NCBI GenBank assembly: GCA_023432225.1
Contig: JAEYUW010000030.1
Coordinates: 1 to 64,000 of the forward strand
Reading direction: 5' to 3'
From: Verrucomicrobiota bacterium
GTDB taxonomy: Bacteria; Verrucomicrobiota; Verrucomicrobiia; Opitutales; Opitutaceae
DNA: 64,000 nucleotides
This document shows, in pieces, positions 17,166 through 24,902 of the stretch; the first letter of the stretch is position 1, and each line of letters starts with the position of its first letter. The notes beneath the pieces are model-generated. The model did no database searches. It saw only the letters and a list, made by a program, of their open reading frames with translations, and was not told the origin of the DNA. The position numbers were made by a program, and so were the translations under genes.

Positions 17166-18599
17166 ATGGTTCAACCCAATCCAACCTCCCGATCCCTCAC
17201 GCCAACACCGCTGTCGCGCGCTACGCGTTCGCCCGGGCGGAGCGATCGCGTGGAGGTGGCGCGCTTGCTCAATGCCACGAGCGTGCTTCCTCGCATCGCG
17301 ATGATCTCCACGCACGGCTACGTCGCAGCCAATCCCCCGCTGGGCGCGGCGGACACGGGCGGGCAAGTCGTGTATGTGCTCGAACTCGCGAAGAAGCTGG
17401 CGCTGCTCGGTTACGAAGTGGACATCTGGACGCGCCGTTTCGAGGACCAACCGGAGATCGAGCCCGTGGCCGAGCGCGTGCGGGTCATCCGGATGTGCTG
17501 CGGTGGCCCGAATTTCATCCCCAAGGAATACCTCTGCGACTCGCTGCCCGAGTGGAATGAAAACGCGCTGCGCTTCATCGCCGAGCACGGGCTTTCGTAT
17601 AATTTCATCAACAGCCACTATTGGGACGCCGGCCTGGCCGCGCAGCATCTCGCCACCGTGCTCGCGGTGCCGCACGTGCACACGCCGCACTCGCTGGGGC
17701 TGTGGAAACAGCGGCAGATGCAGACCGACACGCCGGCGACCGCGGCGGAGTTCGAGCGTCGGTATAATTTCGCGCGTCGCATCGCGGAAGAGCGCCAGCT
17801 CTATGCCGACTGCGATATCGTTGTCGCGACGACGCCGCCGCAATTCGACCTCATCACCACCGATTACGGTGTCCCGGCGGCGAAGGTGCAGGTGGTGCCG
17901 CCGGGCTATGACGACCATCGTTTCTTCGCGGTGGGCGAGGGCAGCCGGCAGGCGATTCGCCAGCGGCTGGGCTACAGCGGCGAAGTGATTCTCGCGATCG
18001 GCCGACTGGCGCGCAACAAGGGCTATGATTTGCTGATCGACGCCTTTGCCGTGGTGGCCGCGCGCGTGCCGGCGGCGGTGCTGCGTCTCGCGGTGGGCGG
18101 ACAGGAGATGAACGCGAACGAACGCACGATCCTCGAGGAACTGAAAGAACGCGCCGCGGCGACCGGTTTCGGCGAGCGCATCCAATTCGGCTCGTTCATT
18201 CCCGATGAAGAACTCGCCGATCACTACCGCGCGGCGGACACCTTCGTGCTGTGCAGTCGCTACGAGCCGTTCGGTATGACGGCGATCGAGGCGATGGCCT
18301 GCGGCACGCCGACGGTCGTCACCGTGCACGGCGGATTGTATCGGGCGCTGTCGTTTGGCCGGCACGCGCTGTTCGCGGACCCGTTCGATCGCGAAGACCT
18401 GGGCATTACGATCGCGAAAATCTTCCGCCACCCGCGTCTCCGTCAGCGCCTCTCGCGCATGGGCGCGCACAAGGCGCGCAGCCTCTTTACGTGGACCGGC
18501 ATCGCGCATCAGTTGGTGGCGGCGGTCGAGCACCGTTCGCTGGCGGCCGTGCGCCTCAACGACACCGAGTGGGACGAGCCCACGCACGACGGAGATTAA
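17166..18599 (+). CDS. mfpsA: Mannosylfructose-phosphate synthase (GT4)
   Basis: A GT-B retaining glycosyltransferase of 477 residues, predicted to join GDP-mannose and fructose 6-phosphate. The glycine-rich loop is GYVAANPPLGAADTGGQ, and the donor-site E-x7-E motif is in EPFGMTAIEAMACGTP. The region IPKEYL, the FINSHYWDAG segment, GAHKARSLFTWTGIA and a C-terminal DGD match what I remember of Agrobacterium mannosylfructose-phosphate synthase better than sucrose-phosphate synthase. A matching phosphatase lies two genes downstream. The start at 17166 adds a 40-residue polar leader; a later start is possible. The product would be the compatible solute mannosylfructose. Confidence 0.85.
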   Translation: MVQPNPTSRSLTPTPLSRATRSPGRSDRVEVARLLNATSVLPRIAMISTHGYVAANPPLGAADTGGQVVYVLELAKKLALLGYEVDIWTRRFEDQPEIEPVAERVRVIRMCCGGPNFIPKEYLCDSLPEWNENALRFIAEHGLSYNFINSHYWDAGLAAQHLATVLAVPHVHTPHSLGLWKQRQMQTDTPATAAEFERRYNFARRIAEERQLYADCDIVVATTPPQFDLITTDYGVPAAKVQVVPPGYDDHRFFAVGEGSRQAIRQRLGYSGEVILAIGRLARNKGYDLLIDAFAVVAARVPAAVLRLAVGGQEMNANERTILEELKERAAATGFGERIQFGSFIPDEELADHYRAADTFVLCSRYEPFGMTAIEAMACGTPTVVTVHGGLYRALSFGRHALFADPFDREDLGITIAKIFRHPRLRQRLSRMGAHKARSLFTWTGIAHQLVAAVEHRSLAAVRLNDTEWDEPTHDGD

Positions 18600-18602
18600 G
18601 CA

Positions 18603-19160
18603 ATGGAGGAACCGTTCATCCAGTTGTTCGATGCCGAGTTTGTTTCGCGACTCGTGCAGACGGTGATCATCGCCGGGATCGCGCTGACGCTTTTCTTCGG
18701 ACTCAAGGGACGCATTCAGCGGTTTGCGGACTGGGCGCGGTTGCCGCGTCTGGCGTTGACGCCGGTGCGGCTCGGGCTGCGCTACGCGATCCTCAGCGGC
18801 GCACTGCTGCTGATCCTGGGCCGCTGGGGATTCCCGATCAACGGCATCATCGCATTCCTCGGCACGGTGCTCGGCCTGGTGGCGATCGGTTTTGTCGCCG
18901 TGTGGAGCGTGCTGAGCAACTTCCTGTGCACCTTCGTGCTGGTGGTGTTGAAGCCGTTTCATCCGGGCGACGACGTCGAATTGCCCACCGCGGGCATCAA
19001 GGGGCGCGTGCTCGATCTCACCGCGGTCTACACGGTGATCGAGACGGCCGACGGCGAAACGGCGATGATTCCGAACAACATGTTTTTCCAAATGATCTTC
19101 AAGCGCCGGATGACGCCGGCCGCGGCCGTGGTTCGCGGCGGTTCTTCGGTGCGGTCATGA
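18603..19160 (+). CDS. Short MscS-family mechanosensitive channel
   Basis: A 185-residue inner-membrane channel subunit. Two membrane helices come first, then a TM3-like helix GTVLGLVAIGFVAVWSVLSNF. The MscS beta domain follows with LKPFHPGDDVEL and the strand MIPNNMFFQM. The protein stops soon after, so the C-terminal alpha/beta cage found in E. coli MscS (286 residues) is missing. It starts three bases after the synthase stop and overlaps the phosphatase gene by ATGA. Its place between osmolyte synthesis genes suggests release of solute on osmotic downshift. Confidence 0.87.
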   Translation: MEEPFIQLFDAEFVSRLVQTVIIAGIALTLFFGLKGRIQRFADWARLPRLALTPVRLGLRYAILSGALLLILGRWGFPINGIIAFLGTVLGLVAIGFVAVWSVLSNFLCTFVLVVLKPFHPGDDVELPTAGIKGRVLDLTAVYTVIETADGETAMIPNNMFFQMIFKRRMTPAAAVVRGGSSVRS

Positions 19161-19936
19161 GGAAGCCGAGCGTGCGCCTCTTCGCGACGGATCTCGATGG
19201 CACGCTGTTGGGCGAGGCGGGAGCGACGGCGCGCTTCGCGGCGGCGTGGGCCGCCGTGAAGCCCGGCGTGCGGCCGCTGTTGGTCTACAACACCGGACGA
19301 ACGGTCGACGACGTGCGCGGCTTGGTGCGCGCCGGCGTGCTGCCCGAATGCGATTACATCGTGGGCGGCGTCGGCACCGAGTTGTTTTCGAATCACTCCG
19401 ATTACTCGCGCGAATTTTCCGCGCGTTTCACGTCCGGGTGGAACTTGGGGCGAATCGAACGGATCGTGCGGACCATCCCGACGGTCCGGCCGCAGCCCGA
19501 GGCGTTTTGTCATGCCTTCAAATCGAGCTGGTTCTGGGACGACGCCAGTGCGGCGGACATCCAGGCGTTGGCGGAGCGGCTCGAGTCAGCCGGAACTGCG
19601 GCGCACCTCGTGTATTCGGCGCGGCGCTTTCTCGACGTGCTGCCGGCTCAAGGGGGGAAGGGGAATGCGCTGGCCTGGCTCGCCCAGCGTCTGGGCATCT
19701 CGCCCGCGCAGGTGCTCGTGGCGGGCGACACCGCGAACGACACCAGTATGTTCCGGCTGCCCGACGTCCGCGGGATCATCGTGGGCAACGCGCTCCCGGA
19801 GTTGCACGGCGAGGCCGACGGTCCGAATTTTCACCGCGCGCAGCTGTCGGTCGCGGACGGGGTCGTCGAAGGCTTGCGACATTTCAGCGTGTTGCCGAAG
19901 ATTGCGGGCACCGACGCCGCCGGTATCCGTGGCTAG
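19157..19936 (+). CDS. mfppA: Mannosylfructose-phosphate phosphatase (HAD, sucrose-phosphatase-like)
   Basis: A 259-residue HAD phosphatase of the S6PP type. The catalytic pair Asp12 and Asp14 is in FATDLDGTL, motif II is YNTGRT, and the late motif GDTANDTSMF binds magnesium. The segments FKSSWF and GVVEGLRHF match the mannosylfructose-phosphate phosphatase of Agrobacterium as I recall it. It would remove phosphate from mannosylfructose-6-phosphate made by the first gene of this operon. It overlaps the MscS gene by four bases. A sucrose-phosphate role is the main alternative. Confidence 0.82.
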   Translation: MRKPSVRLFATDLDGTLLGEAGATARFAAAWAAVKPGVRPLLVYNTGRTVDDVRGLVRAGVLPECDYIVGGVGTELFSNHSDYSREFSARFTSGWNLGRIERIVRTIPTVRPQPEAFCHAFKSSWFWDDASAADIQALAERLESAGTAAHLVYSARRFLDVLPAQGGKGNALAWLAQRLGISPAQVLVAGDTANDTSMFRLPDVRGIIVGNALPELHGEADGPNFHRAQLSVADGVVEGLRHFSVLPKIAGTDAAGIRG

Positions 19937-19981
19937 GCACGCTTCACCGGCGTCGGTTCGTCTGCCCTTCCATTTCCCGTC

Positions 19982-20695
19982 ATGACTCTCCCGCCCGATC
20001 TTCCCGCGCCGCCGCGGATTCTTATCGTCGAAGATGAGGCCAAAACCCGCACTTCGCTGGCGGAAGGCCTGCAGCTGGAAGGTTGGAACGTCTCCTCGGC
20101 CGCGAGCGGAGGCGAGGCGGCGCGTGCCCTGCGGGAGCAGTCCTACGACTTGATCGTCCTCGACTGGATGCTGCCCGATCGCGACGGCATCGACCTGCTG
20201 CGGGAATTTCGTCAGCGCGGCGAGCGCCGGCCGGTGTTGGTGCTGACGGCGCGCACCAGTCTGAACGATCGCGTCGTCGGCCTCGACAGCGGTGCGGACG
20301 ATTATCTGGCGAAACCCTTTGCGTTTGCCGAATTGCTCGCGCGTTGTCGCGCGCTGCTGCGGCGTCCGACGGGCGCCGACGATCGGCTGCTCAGCTGCGC
20401 CGATCTGCAGCTCGACACGCGCGCGCGGGTGGCGCGCCGCGCGGGTCAGGAGATTCCGCTCACGCCGCGCGAGGTGGACGTGCTGGAATTTCTCTTCCGC
20501 CATCTCGGCCAGAACGTGACGCGCGAAATGCTCGAGCGTGAAGTGTGGAAGCAGCCGCGACGGATGACGTCGCTCGATAACGTGATCGACGTGCAGATGA
20601 TGCGGCTGCGTCGCAAGGTGGACCCGGAGGGTTTCCCGCGCCTGCTGCACACCGTGCGGGGCATCGGCTTCCGGCTCGGAGGCGACGCGACGTGA
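19982..20695 (+). CDS. OmpR-family response regulator
   Basis: A 237-residue regulator. The receiver domain opens with RILIVEDEAKTRTSL, with phosphoacceptor Asp61 in IVLDWMLPDRDG and Lys in YLAKPFAFAEL. The winged-helix DNA-binding domain has LTPREVDVLEFL and the C-terminal VRGIGFRL. The sequence resembles the CusR/CopR heavy-metal branch, but the signal is unknown. Its stop overlaps the GTG start of the partner kinase. It begins 45 bases after the mannosylfructose operon in the same direction. Confidence 0.95.
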   Translation: MTLPPDLPAPPRILIVEDEAKTRTSLAEGLQLEGWNVSSAASGGEAARALREQSYDLIVLDWMLPDRDGIDLLREFRQRGERRPVLVLTARTSLNDRVVGLDSGADDYLAKPFAFAELLARCRALLRRPTGADDRLLSCADLQLDTRARVARRAGQEIPLTPREVDVLEFLFRHLGQNVTREMLEREVWKQPRRMTSLDNVIDVQMMRLRRKVDPEGFPRLLHTVRGIGFRLGGDAT

Positions 20696-22137
20696 AACAG
20701 TGGTGGCTCCGGCAACCGATTCGCCTGCGGCTGGCGATCTTCTTTGCCGGTGCCGGCGTGCTGTTGCTGTCGGGCTTCAGTGCCACGCTCTACCTTTACG
20801 TGCGGCAAGTCATGGCCCGGCCGCTCGCGCATCAGTTGAGCAACGACATCGTCGAAATCCAGCGCCGGCTGCAGGTCACGGCCGAAGGCGAGCTGCGTTG
20901 GGATGGGCGTCCACTTGACCCGGCGCGCCCGTGGACGACGACGTATCCGTGGTTCGAAATCTGGGATGAGAACAACCAGCTCGTGCGCCGCCTGTGGCCG
21001 TTCACCGAGAATCGGCTGCAGCAGACGCCGATCGCTCCGGCGCGCGACACCGAGACGTTGTCGATTTTCCCCGTGGCGGCGGACATTCGCCTGCGGGTGC
21101 TGTCGGTGCCCTACACGCCGCCGGGCACGAACCACGCGTGGATGTTGCGCGCGATGCGCATTCATGAGCCGGTCGCGGATGCGCTCGGCGCGTTGGGCTG
21201 GATCATCGTGCTCGCGCTGCCGGTCGTCACCATCCTGCTGGCGCTCGGCGCCTTTCTCCTTGCGCGGCACTGGCTCGCGCCGCTCGACGACATGAGCGCG
21301 GAGGCGAAACGAATCAGCGCGGAGCATCTCAACCGCCGGCTGCCAATTCACAATCCCCACGACGAACTCGGACGGCTCGCCGGGATTTTCAACCTGACGC
21401 TCGATCGCCTCGAGGCGTCGTTCGGGGCGCTGGATCGCTTCGTGGCGGACGCGTCGCACGAGTTGCGCACGCCGCTGACCACGCTGCGCAGCGTCGGCGA
21501 AGTCGGCCTGCGCCGCGGACGCACCGCGGAGGAATATCGCGACATCATTGGCAGCATGCTCGAGGAGGCGCAGCGGCTCGAGCATCTCGTGACACGCCTG
21601 CTCGAGCTCGCCAGCGCCGAAGGCGGCGCCACGGCCGCACAGCGCGTGCCGGTGCGGATGGACGAGTTTGTCACGGCGTGTGCGAATGACTTCGCGCTGT
21701 TGGCGGAGAACCGGCAGCAGCGTTTCGCGCTCGAGTTGGAGCCGTGCGTCGCCGCGACCGACCCGGTGTTGTTGCGCCAGGCGTTTCAGAATCTCGTGGA
21801 GAACGCGCTCAAATACGGGCCCGCCGATTCCACGATCCTGCTGCGTGTGCGCGCCATCGGCGGGCAGATCGAGCTCACGGTGCGCGATGAAGGGCCGGGA
21901 ATTTCTCCGGAGCATCGGGGGCGGATCGCGACGCGCTTCTACCGGCCTGATCCCAGCCGCGGTCGCGATAATGGCGGCTACGGTCTCGGGCTGTCGCTCA
22001 CCAAAGCCTACATGGCGTTGCTCGGCGGGGCGCTCTATTACCGCACGGTGGAGCCGACCGGCAGCGAGTTCACGCTGCGCCTGCCGCAGGATATCGCGTC
22101 GGCCGCAAACTCGGGCTCGTTCGCCGAAGGACTGTGA
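20692..22137 (+). CDS. Sensor histidine kinase, CusS-like
   Basis: A 481-residue membrane kinase. TM1 is at about 12-35, a periplasmic domain of roughly 130 residues follows, and TM2 is at about 165-188. The HAMP domain comes next, then HisKA with FVADASHELRTPL (His256 is the phosphorylation site). The ATPase has ENALKYG, DEGPGIS and GGYGLGLSL. It starts with GTG overlapping the response regulator stop (GTGA). The architecture is that of CusS/QseC-type sensors. The ligand is unknown. Confidence 0.94.
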   Translation: MKQWWLRQPIRLRLAIFFAGAGVLLLSGFSATLYLYVRQVMARPLAHQLSNDIVEIQRRLQVTAEGELRWDGRPLDPARPWTTTYPWFEIWDENNQLVRRLWPFTENRLQQTPIAPARDTETLSIFPVAADIRLRVLSVPYTPPGTNHAWMLRAMRIHEPVADALGALGWIIVLALPVVTILLALGAFLLARHWLAPLDDMSAEAKRISAEHLNRRLPIHNPHDELGRLAGIFNLTLDRLEASFGALDRFVADASHELRTPLTTLRSVGEVGLRRGRTAEEYRDIIGSMLEEAQRLEHLVTRLLELASAEGGATAAQRVPVRMDEFVTACANDFALLAENRQQRFALELEPCVAATDPVLLRQAFQNLVENALKYGPADSTILLRVRAIGGQIELTVRDEGPGISPEHRGRIATRFYRPDPSRGRDNGGYGLGLSLTKAYMALLGGALYYRTVEPTGSEFTLRLPQDIASAANSGSFAEGL

Positions 22138-22173
22138 TGACCTCCGGCTCTCGCGGCATGGGCGGGGCGCTGT

Positions 22174-22551
22174 TCAGGATCGGGCCCGTGGTTCGTATTG
22201 CATCGCGCACGCGACGTTTCCCTCCGGATCGTGGAAATTCACCAACGTGCCGACACCCTCGATGGTGAAGGGAGACAGGAGCAACCGGCCGCCGGCCCGC
22301 GCGATGGCGGCCGCGGTGGCGTGGATGTCAGCGACGGCGATGGTGCATTCGTAGCCGTTTTGGCCGCCGGGGCTGGCGGGCTGGCGGCGCCGTTGTAGCG
22401 AGCCGCCGATCGCGCCGGAACTGGTTTCGATCAGCCAGAACTCCGGCGGGCCCCACGGCAGGAAGCGCCACTGAAAGACCGTTTCGTAGAAGGCCTTCGC
22501 GCGCAGGCAATCGTCGGCGTGGATGGCGAAATGAGCGATATCGTTGGGCAT
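22174..22551 (-). CDS. VOC-family (glyoxalase/bleomycin-resistance fold) protein
   Basis: A 125-residue small cytoplasmic protein with paired beta-alpha-beta-beta-beta modules. HFAIHADDCLRAKAFYETVF is the usual opening, and VNFHDPEGNVACAMQYE is the usual metal-site strand with its Glu near the end. Substrate and reaction cannot be told from the sequence. It lies 52 bases downstream of the esterase gene in the same orientation and may be the last gene of that unit. It is convergent with the kinase gene. Confidence 0.85.
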   Translation of the reverse strand: MPNDIAHFAIHADDCLRAKAFYETVFQWRFLPWGPPEFWLIETSSGAIGGSLQRRRQPASPGGQNGYECTIAVADIHATAAAIARAGGRLLLSPFTIEGVGTLVNFHDPEGNVACAMQYEPRARS

Positions 22552-22603
22552 GGGAGGGACGGGGTGTTCGTTGCGACGTGGAGTCTGCGGTGATGGGAGT
22601 GGT

Positions 22604-23572
22604 CTAGTTTCGGCCGGGGATCTGCTCCGTGCTCACGGTGCGGGAGGTTCGGTCGGGTGAGAAATAGTCGAGGAGGGCTTCGGGGAGTGCGGTCAGCGGC
22701 GTCTGTTGGTGATCCGCGTGGCGGGCGCGAGCGACGGTCCAGCGCAGGCCCGGCGGCGCGGCTTCGCGCAAGAGTTCGCGCATGGCGTCATAGGATTGGC
22801 CCATGCCCTCGTTTTCGCTTTCGCCCCAGTTGAAATAGATGAAGGAGCGGTGCTCGGAATGCGCGGCAAGAAAGGCGCGGGTGTCGACGAGCATGCGCCG
22901 CTCGTCCCGCAGCAGGGGCGCGCTGAAAATGAACCGCGCGTCGAACAACTCCGGTTTGCTGAGCAGGCTCTCCAACACCAGCAGCGCGCTGCGCGAGTGA
23001 CCGGCGAGGATCCGAGGCGAGGCAGTGCGGTAGCGCTGTTCGATCTGCGGAATCAATTCCTGCTCCAGGAATTCGAGAAAGCGGTCGCCGTGGCCCACCT
23101 CGCCGGTGCCCATTTTCCCGGTCACGTCGAAGTCTTGATGCAAACGCGCGGGAGTCATGTCGCGATCGCGCTGGCCGCGGGCGTTCGGGATCGCGACGAC
23201 AATCAGGTCCGGCATCGCGCCGGCGCAGCTCAGGATATCGATCGCGGCGTCGTAGCGCTCGAGGCCGTTGCCGCCGTCGAGTTTGAACAACACGGGGTAG
23301 CGCGCGGACGTGTCGCGCACGTAGTGCCGGGGCAGCCGGATCAAGGCGGCGCGTTCCTCGCCCAGGATGGTCGAATGCAGTCGCTCGATCGTGTAGGGCG
23401 TTGGGGAAGTGCTCGCTTCACGCGCGGGGGCGGCCGCTGCTTTGCCCGCGGCCGGGTTCGTCGGGCGCTCTGGCACGGGAGACTCGGCGGTGTGGATGGC
23501 GGCCAGGATTGTCGTCAGCGCAACGGTCGACATCGCGCAGAACGGTGGCACGCTGGGGAAAAAGAGAGGCAT
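22604..23572 (-). CDS. Secreted esterase (Esterase D / PF00756-like alpha/beta hydrolase)
   Basis: A 322-residue alpha/beta hydrolase. A hydrophobic N-terminal stretch (about 1-28) suggests export. YPVLFKLDGGNGLERYD and VVAIPNARGQRDRDMTP are typical of the FrsA/enterobactin-esterase-like PF00756 family. The nucleophile Ser lies in LAGHSRSALLVLESL, and a late His in ARHADHQ could complete the triad. I chose the ATG at 23572 because it begins the export-like segment. The upstream acyltransferase gene ends only 14 bases before, so the two are likely one unit that adds and removes acyl groups (inference). Confidence 0.82.
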   Translation of the reverse strand: MPLFFPSVPPFCAMSTVALTTILAAIHTAESPVPERPTNPAAGKAAAAPAREASTSPTPYTIERLHSTILGEERAALIRLPRHYVRDTSARYPVLFKLDGGNGLERYDAAIDILSCAGAMPDLIVVAIPNARGQRDRDMTPARLHQDFDVTGKMGTGEVGHGDRFLEFLEQELIPQIEQRYRTASPRILAGHSRSALLVLESLLSKPELFDARFIFSAPLLRDERRMLVDTRAFLAAHSEHRSFIYFNWGESENEGMGQSYDAMRELLREAAPPGLRWTVARARHADHQQTPLTALPEALLDYFSPDRTSRTVSTEQIPGRN

Positions 23573-23586
23573 GAGCGGGAAGGGGT

Positions 23587-24837
23587 TTAGAGGATGCGGG
23601 CCACGCCGGGCAGGCGGCGGAGCAGAAGCGTTGCGACCCAACTCGCGCCGATCGCGAGCAGCGTCACGAGCAGCGCTTTCGCGATTCCCGGCAGCGCGAT
23701 GCCGAGCAGCGCGAACTGGAGCCAGGTGACGATGGCGTAGTGCACGAGATACATGCCAAAGGCGTTGCGCGTCAGACTGGCCGTGAGTGCGCCCGGGCGG
23801 TGACCGTGGCGTGCAAAACCGGCGAGCATGGCGAAGGTCGTCGTGACGCCGGTCACGGCGAACAGGACCGTCGTCGCGAACGCCATGAGCGGTTGCGGCT
23901 GTCCCTTGCCCATGCCGATGAAGAACGTAATCAGCGCCGCCGTGAACGCGACGAACACGCCGCCCGCCACCGACGCCCACGTTTTCCAGCGCTGCGCCAG
24001 CGGGCCGCTGTCGGCCATCCACGTGCCCGAGAGGCCGCGGCCGCTCGCGCCGAGCGCGCAGCCGAACAGAAAATAAACGCCGTAGAGCGCGATGCGTCCC
24101 GTCTGCACCGTGAATGGTCCCCACGTGGCCCACGCAAACGCGTCCACCCACTTCAGGGTGGGGAGGTAGGCGACCACAGCCGCGAGACCCAGCACGACGC
24201 ACGCGCGCGTCGGCCGGGCGCGACACCACGCGCCGAACGCGCTGAACTTCTCTCGGGCACGCGGCGCCACTTTCCACGTCAGCGCGGCGACGATGCTGAA
24301 GGCGAGCAACACCCACAGGAACCACGCGGGCCCGGCGGGCCACACGCCGAGCGCGCGCCACGCCGGCCAGAAGCCGGGATTGCCCATCGCTTCGGCGCGG
24401 AGCAAATACGCCGGCAGATACGCAAGCGGCCCGAGCACCGCCGCACACACGGCGAACGGCACGCCCAGCCGCAGCATGCGATCCCGCACGAAACGTCCCG
24501 CGCCTTTGCGCGCGAGGCTCGCGGGCACGAACAATCCCGCGAGGAGAAACATCATCGCCATGAAGAACGAGTCGTTCCACAGCGTGAAGCCGTCCACGAC
24601 AGGCGCGCGCACCGCGTCGACGACCGGGAACGCGCCCCAGATCATGTTTTCGCGCGTGAATGGTCCCGCGGGCGGCGCGTAGCGATGATAGGCCAGCACG
24701 GCGTGATGCGCGATCACCAGCAGCGTGATCGACGCGCGGGTGAGGTCGAGCGCGGCGTCGCGCGCCGGCACTTCCGGTTCGGTCGCGCTGGGCAGGGGCT
24801 GCGAGCGCGCGATAGGGGAGGAGAGATTATTGGTCAT
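23587..24837 (-). CDS. Membrane acyltransferase (acyltransferase 3 family)
   Basis: A 416-residue integral membrane protein with about ten membrane segments. After a short polar leader comes the motif ALDLTRASITLLVIAHHAV, where the His residues match the catalytic region of acyltransferase-3 enzymes such as OpgC and OafA. Later segments such as FWPAWRALGVWPAGPAWFLWVLL and the C-terminal NAFGMYLVHYAIVTWLQ also fit. It would O-acylate a cell-surface or periplasmic sugar polymer; the substrate is unknown. It lies 65 bases from the sigma-factor fusion gene and just upstream of the esterase gene. Confidence 0.87.
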   Translation of the reverse strand: MTNNLSSPIARSQPLPSATEPEVPARDAALDLTRASITLLVIAHHAVLAYHRYAPPAGPFTRENMIWGAFPVVDAVRAPVVDGFTLWNDSFFMAMMFLLAGLFVPASLARKGAGRFVRDRMLRLGVPFAVCAAVLGPLAYLPAYLLRAEAMGNPGFWPAWRALGVWPAGPAWFLWVLLAFSIVAALTWKVAPRAREKFSAFGAWCRARPTRACVVLGLAAVVAYLPTLKWVDAFAWATWGPFTVQTGRIALYGVYFLFGCALGASGRGLSGTWMADSGPLAQRWKTWASVAGGVFVAFTAALITFFIGMGKGQPQPLMAFATTVLFAVTGVTTTFAMLAGFARHGHRPGALTASLTRNAFGMYLVHYAIVTWLQFALLGIALPGIAKALLVTLLAIGASWVATLLLRRLPGVARIL

Positions 24838-24902
24838 GGGCAAAGCGGTAGCTTTTCCCGGCGCAGGCCGGGTGATTGAGAAGTGAAGATTCGCGACGCC
24901 GT

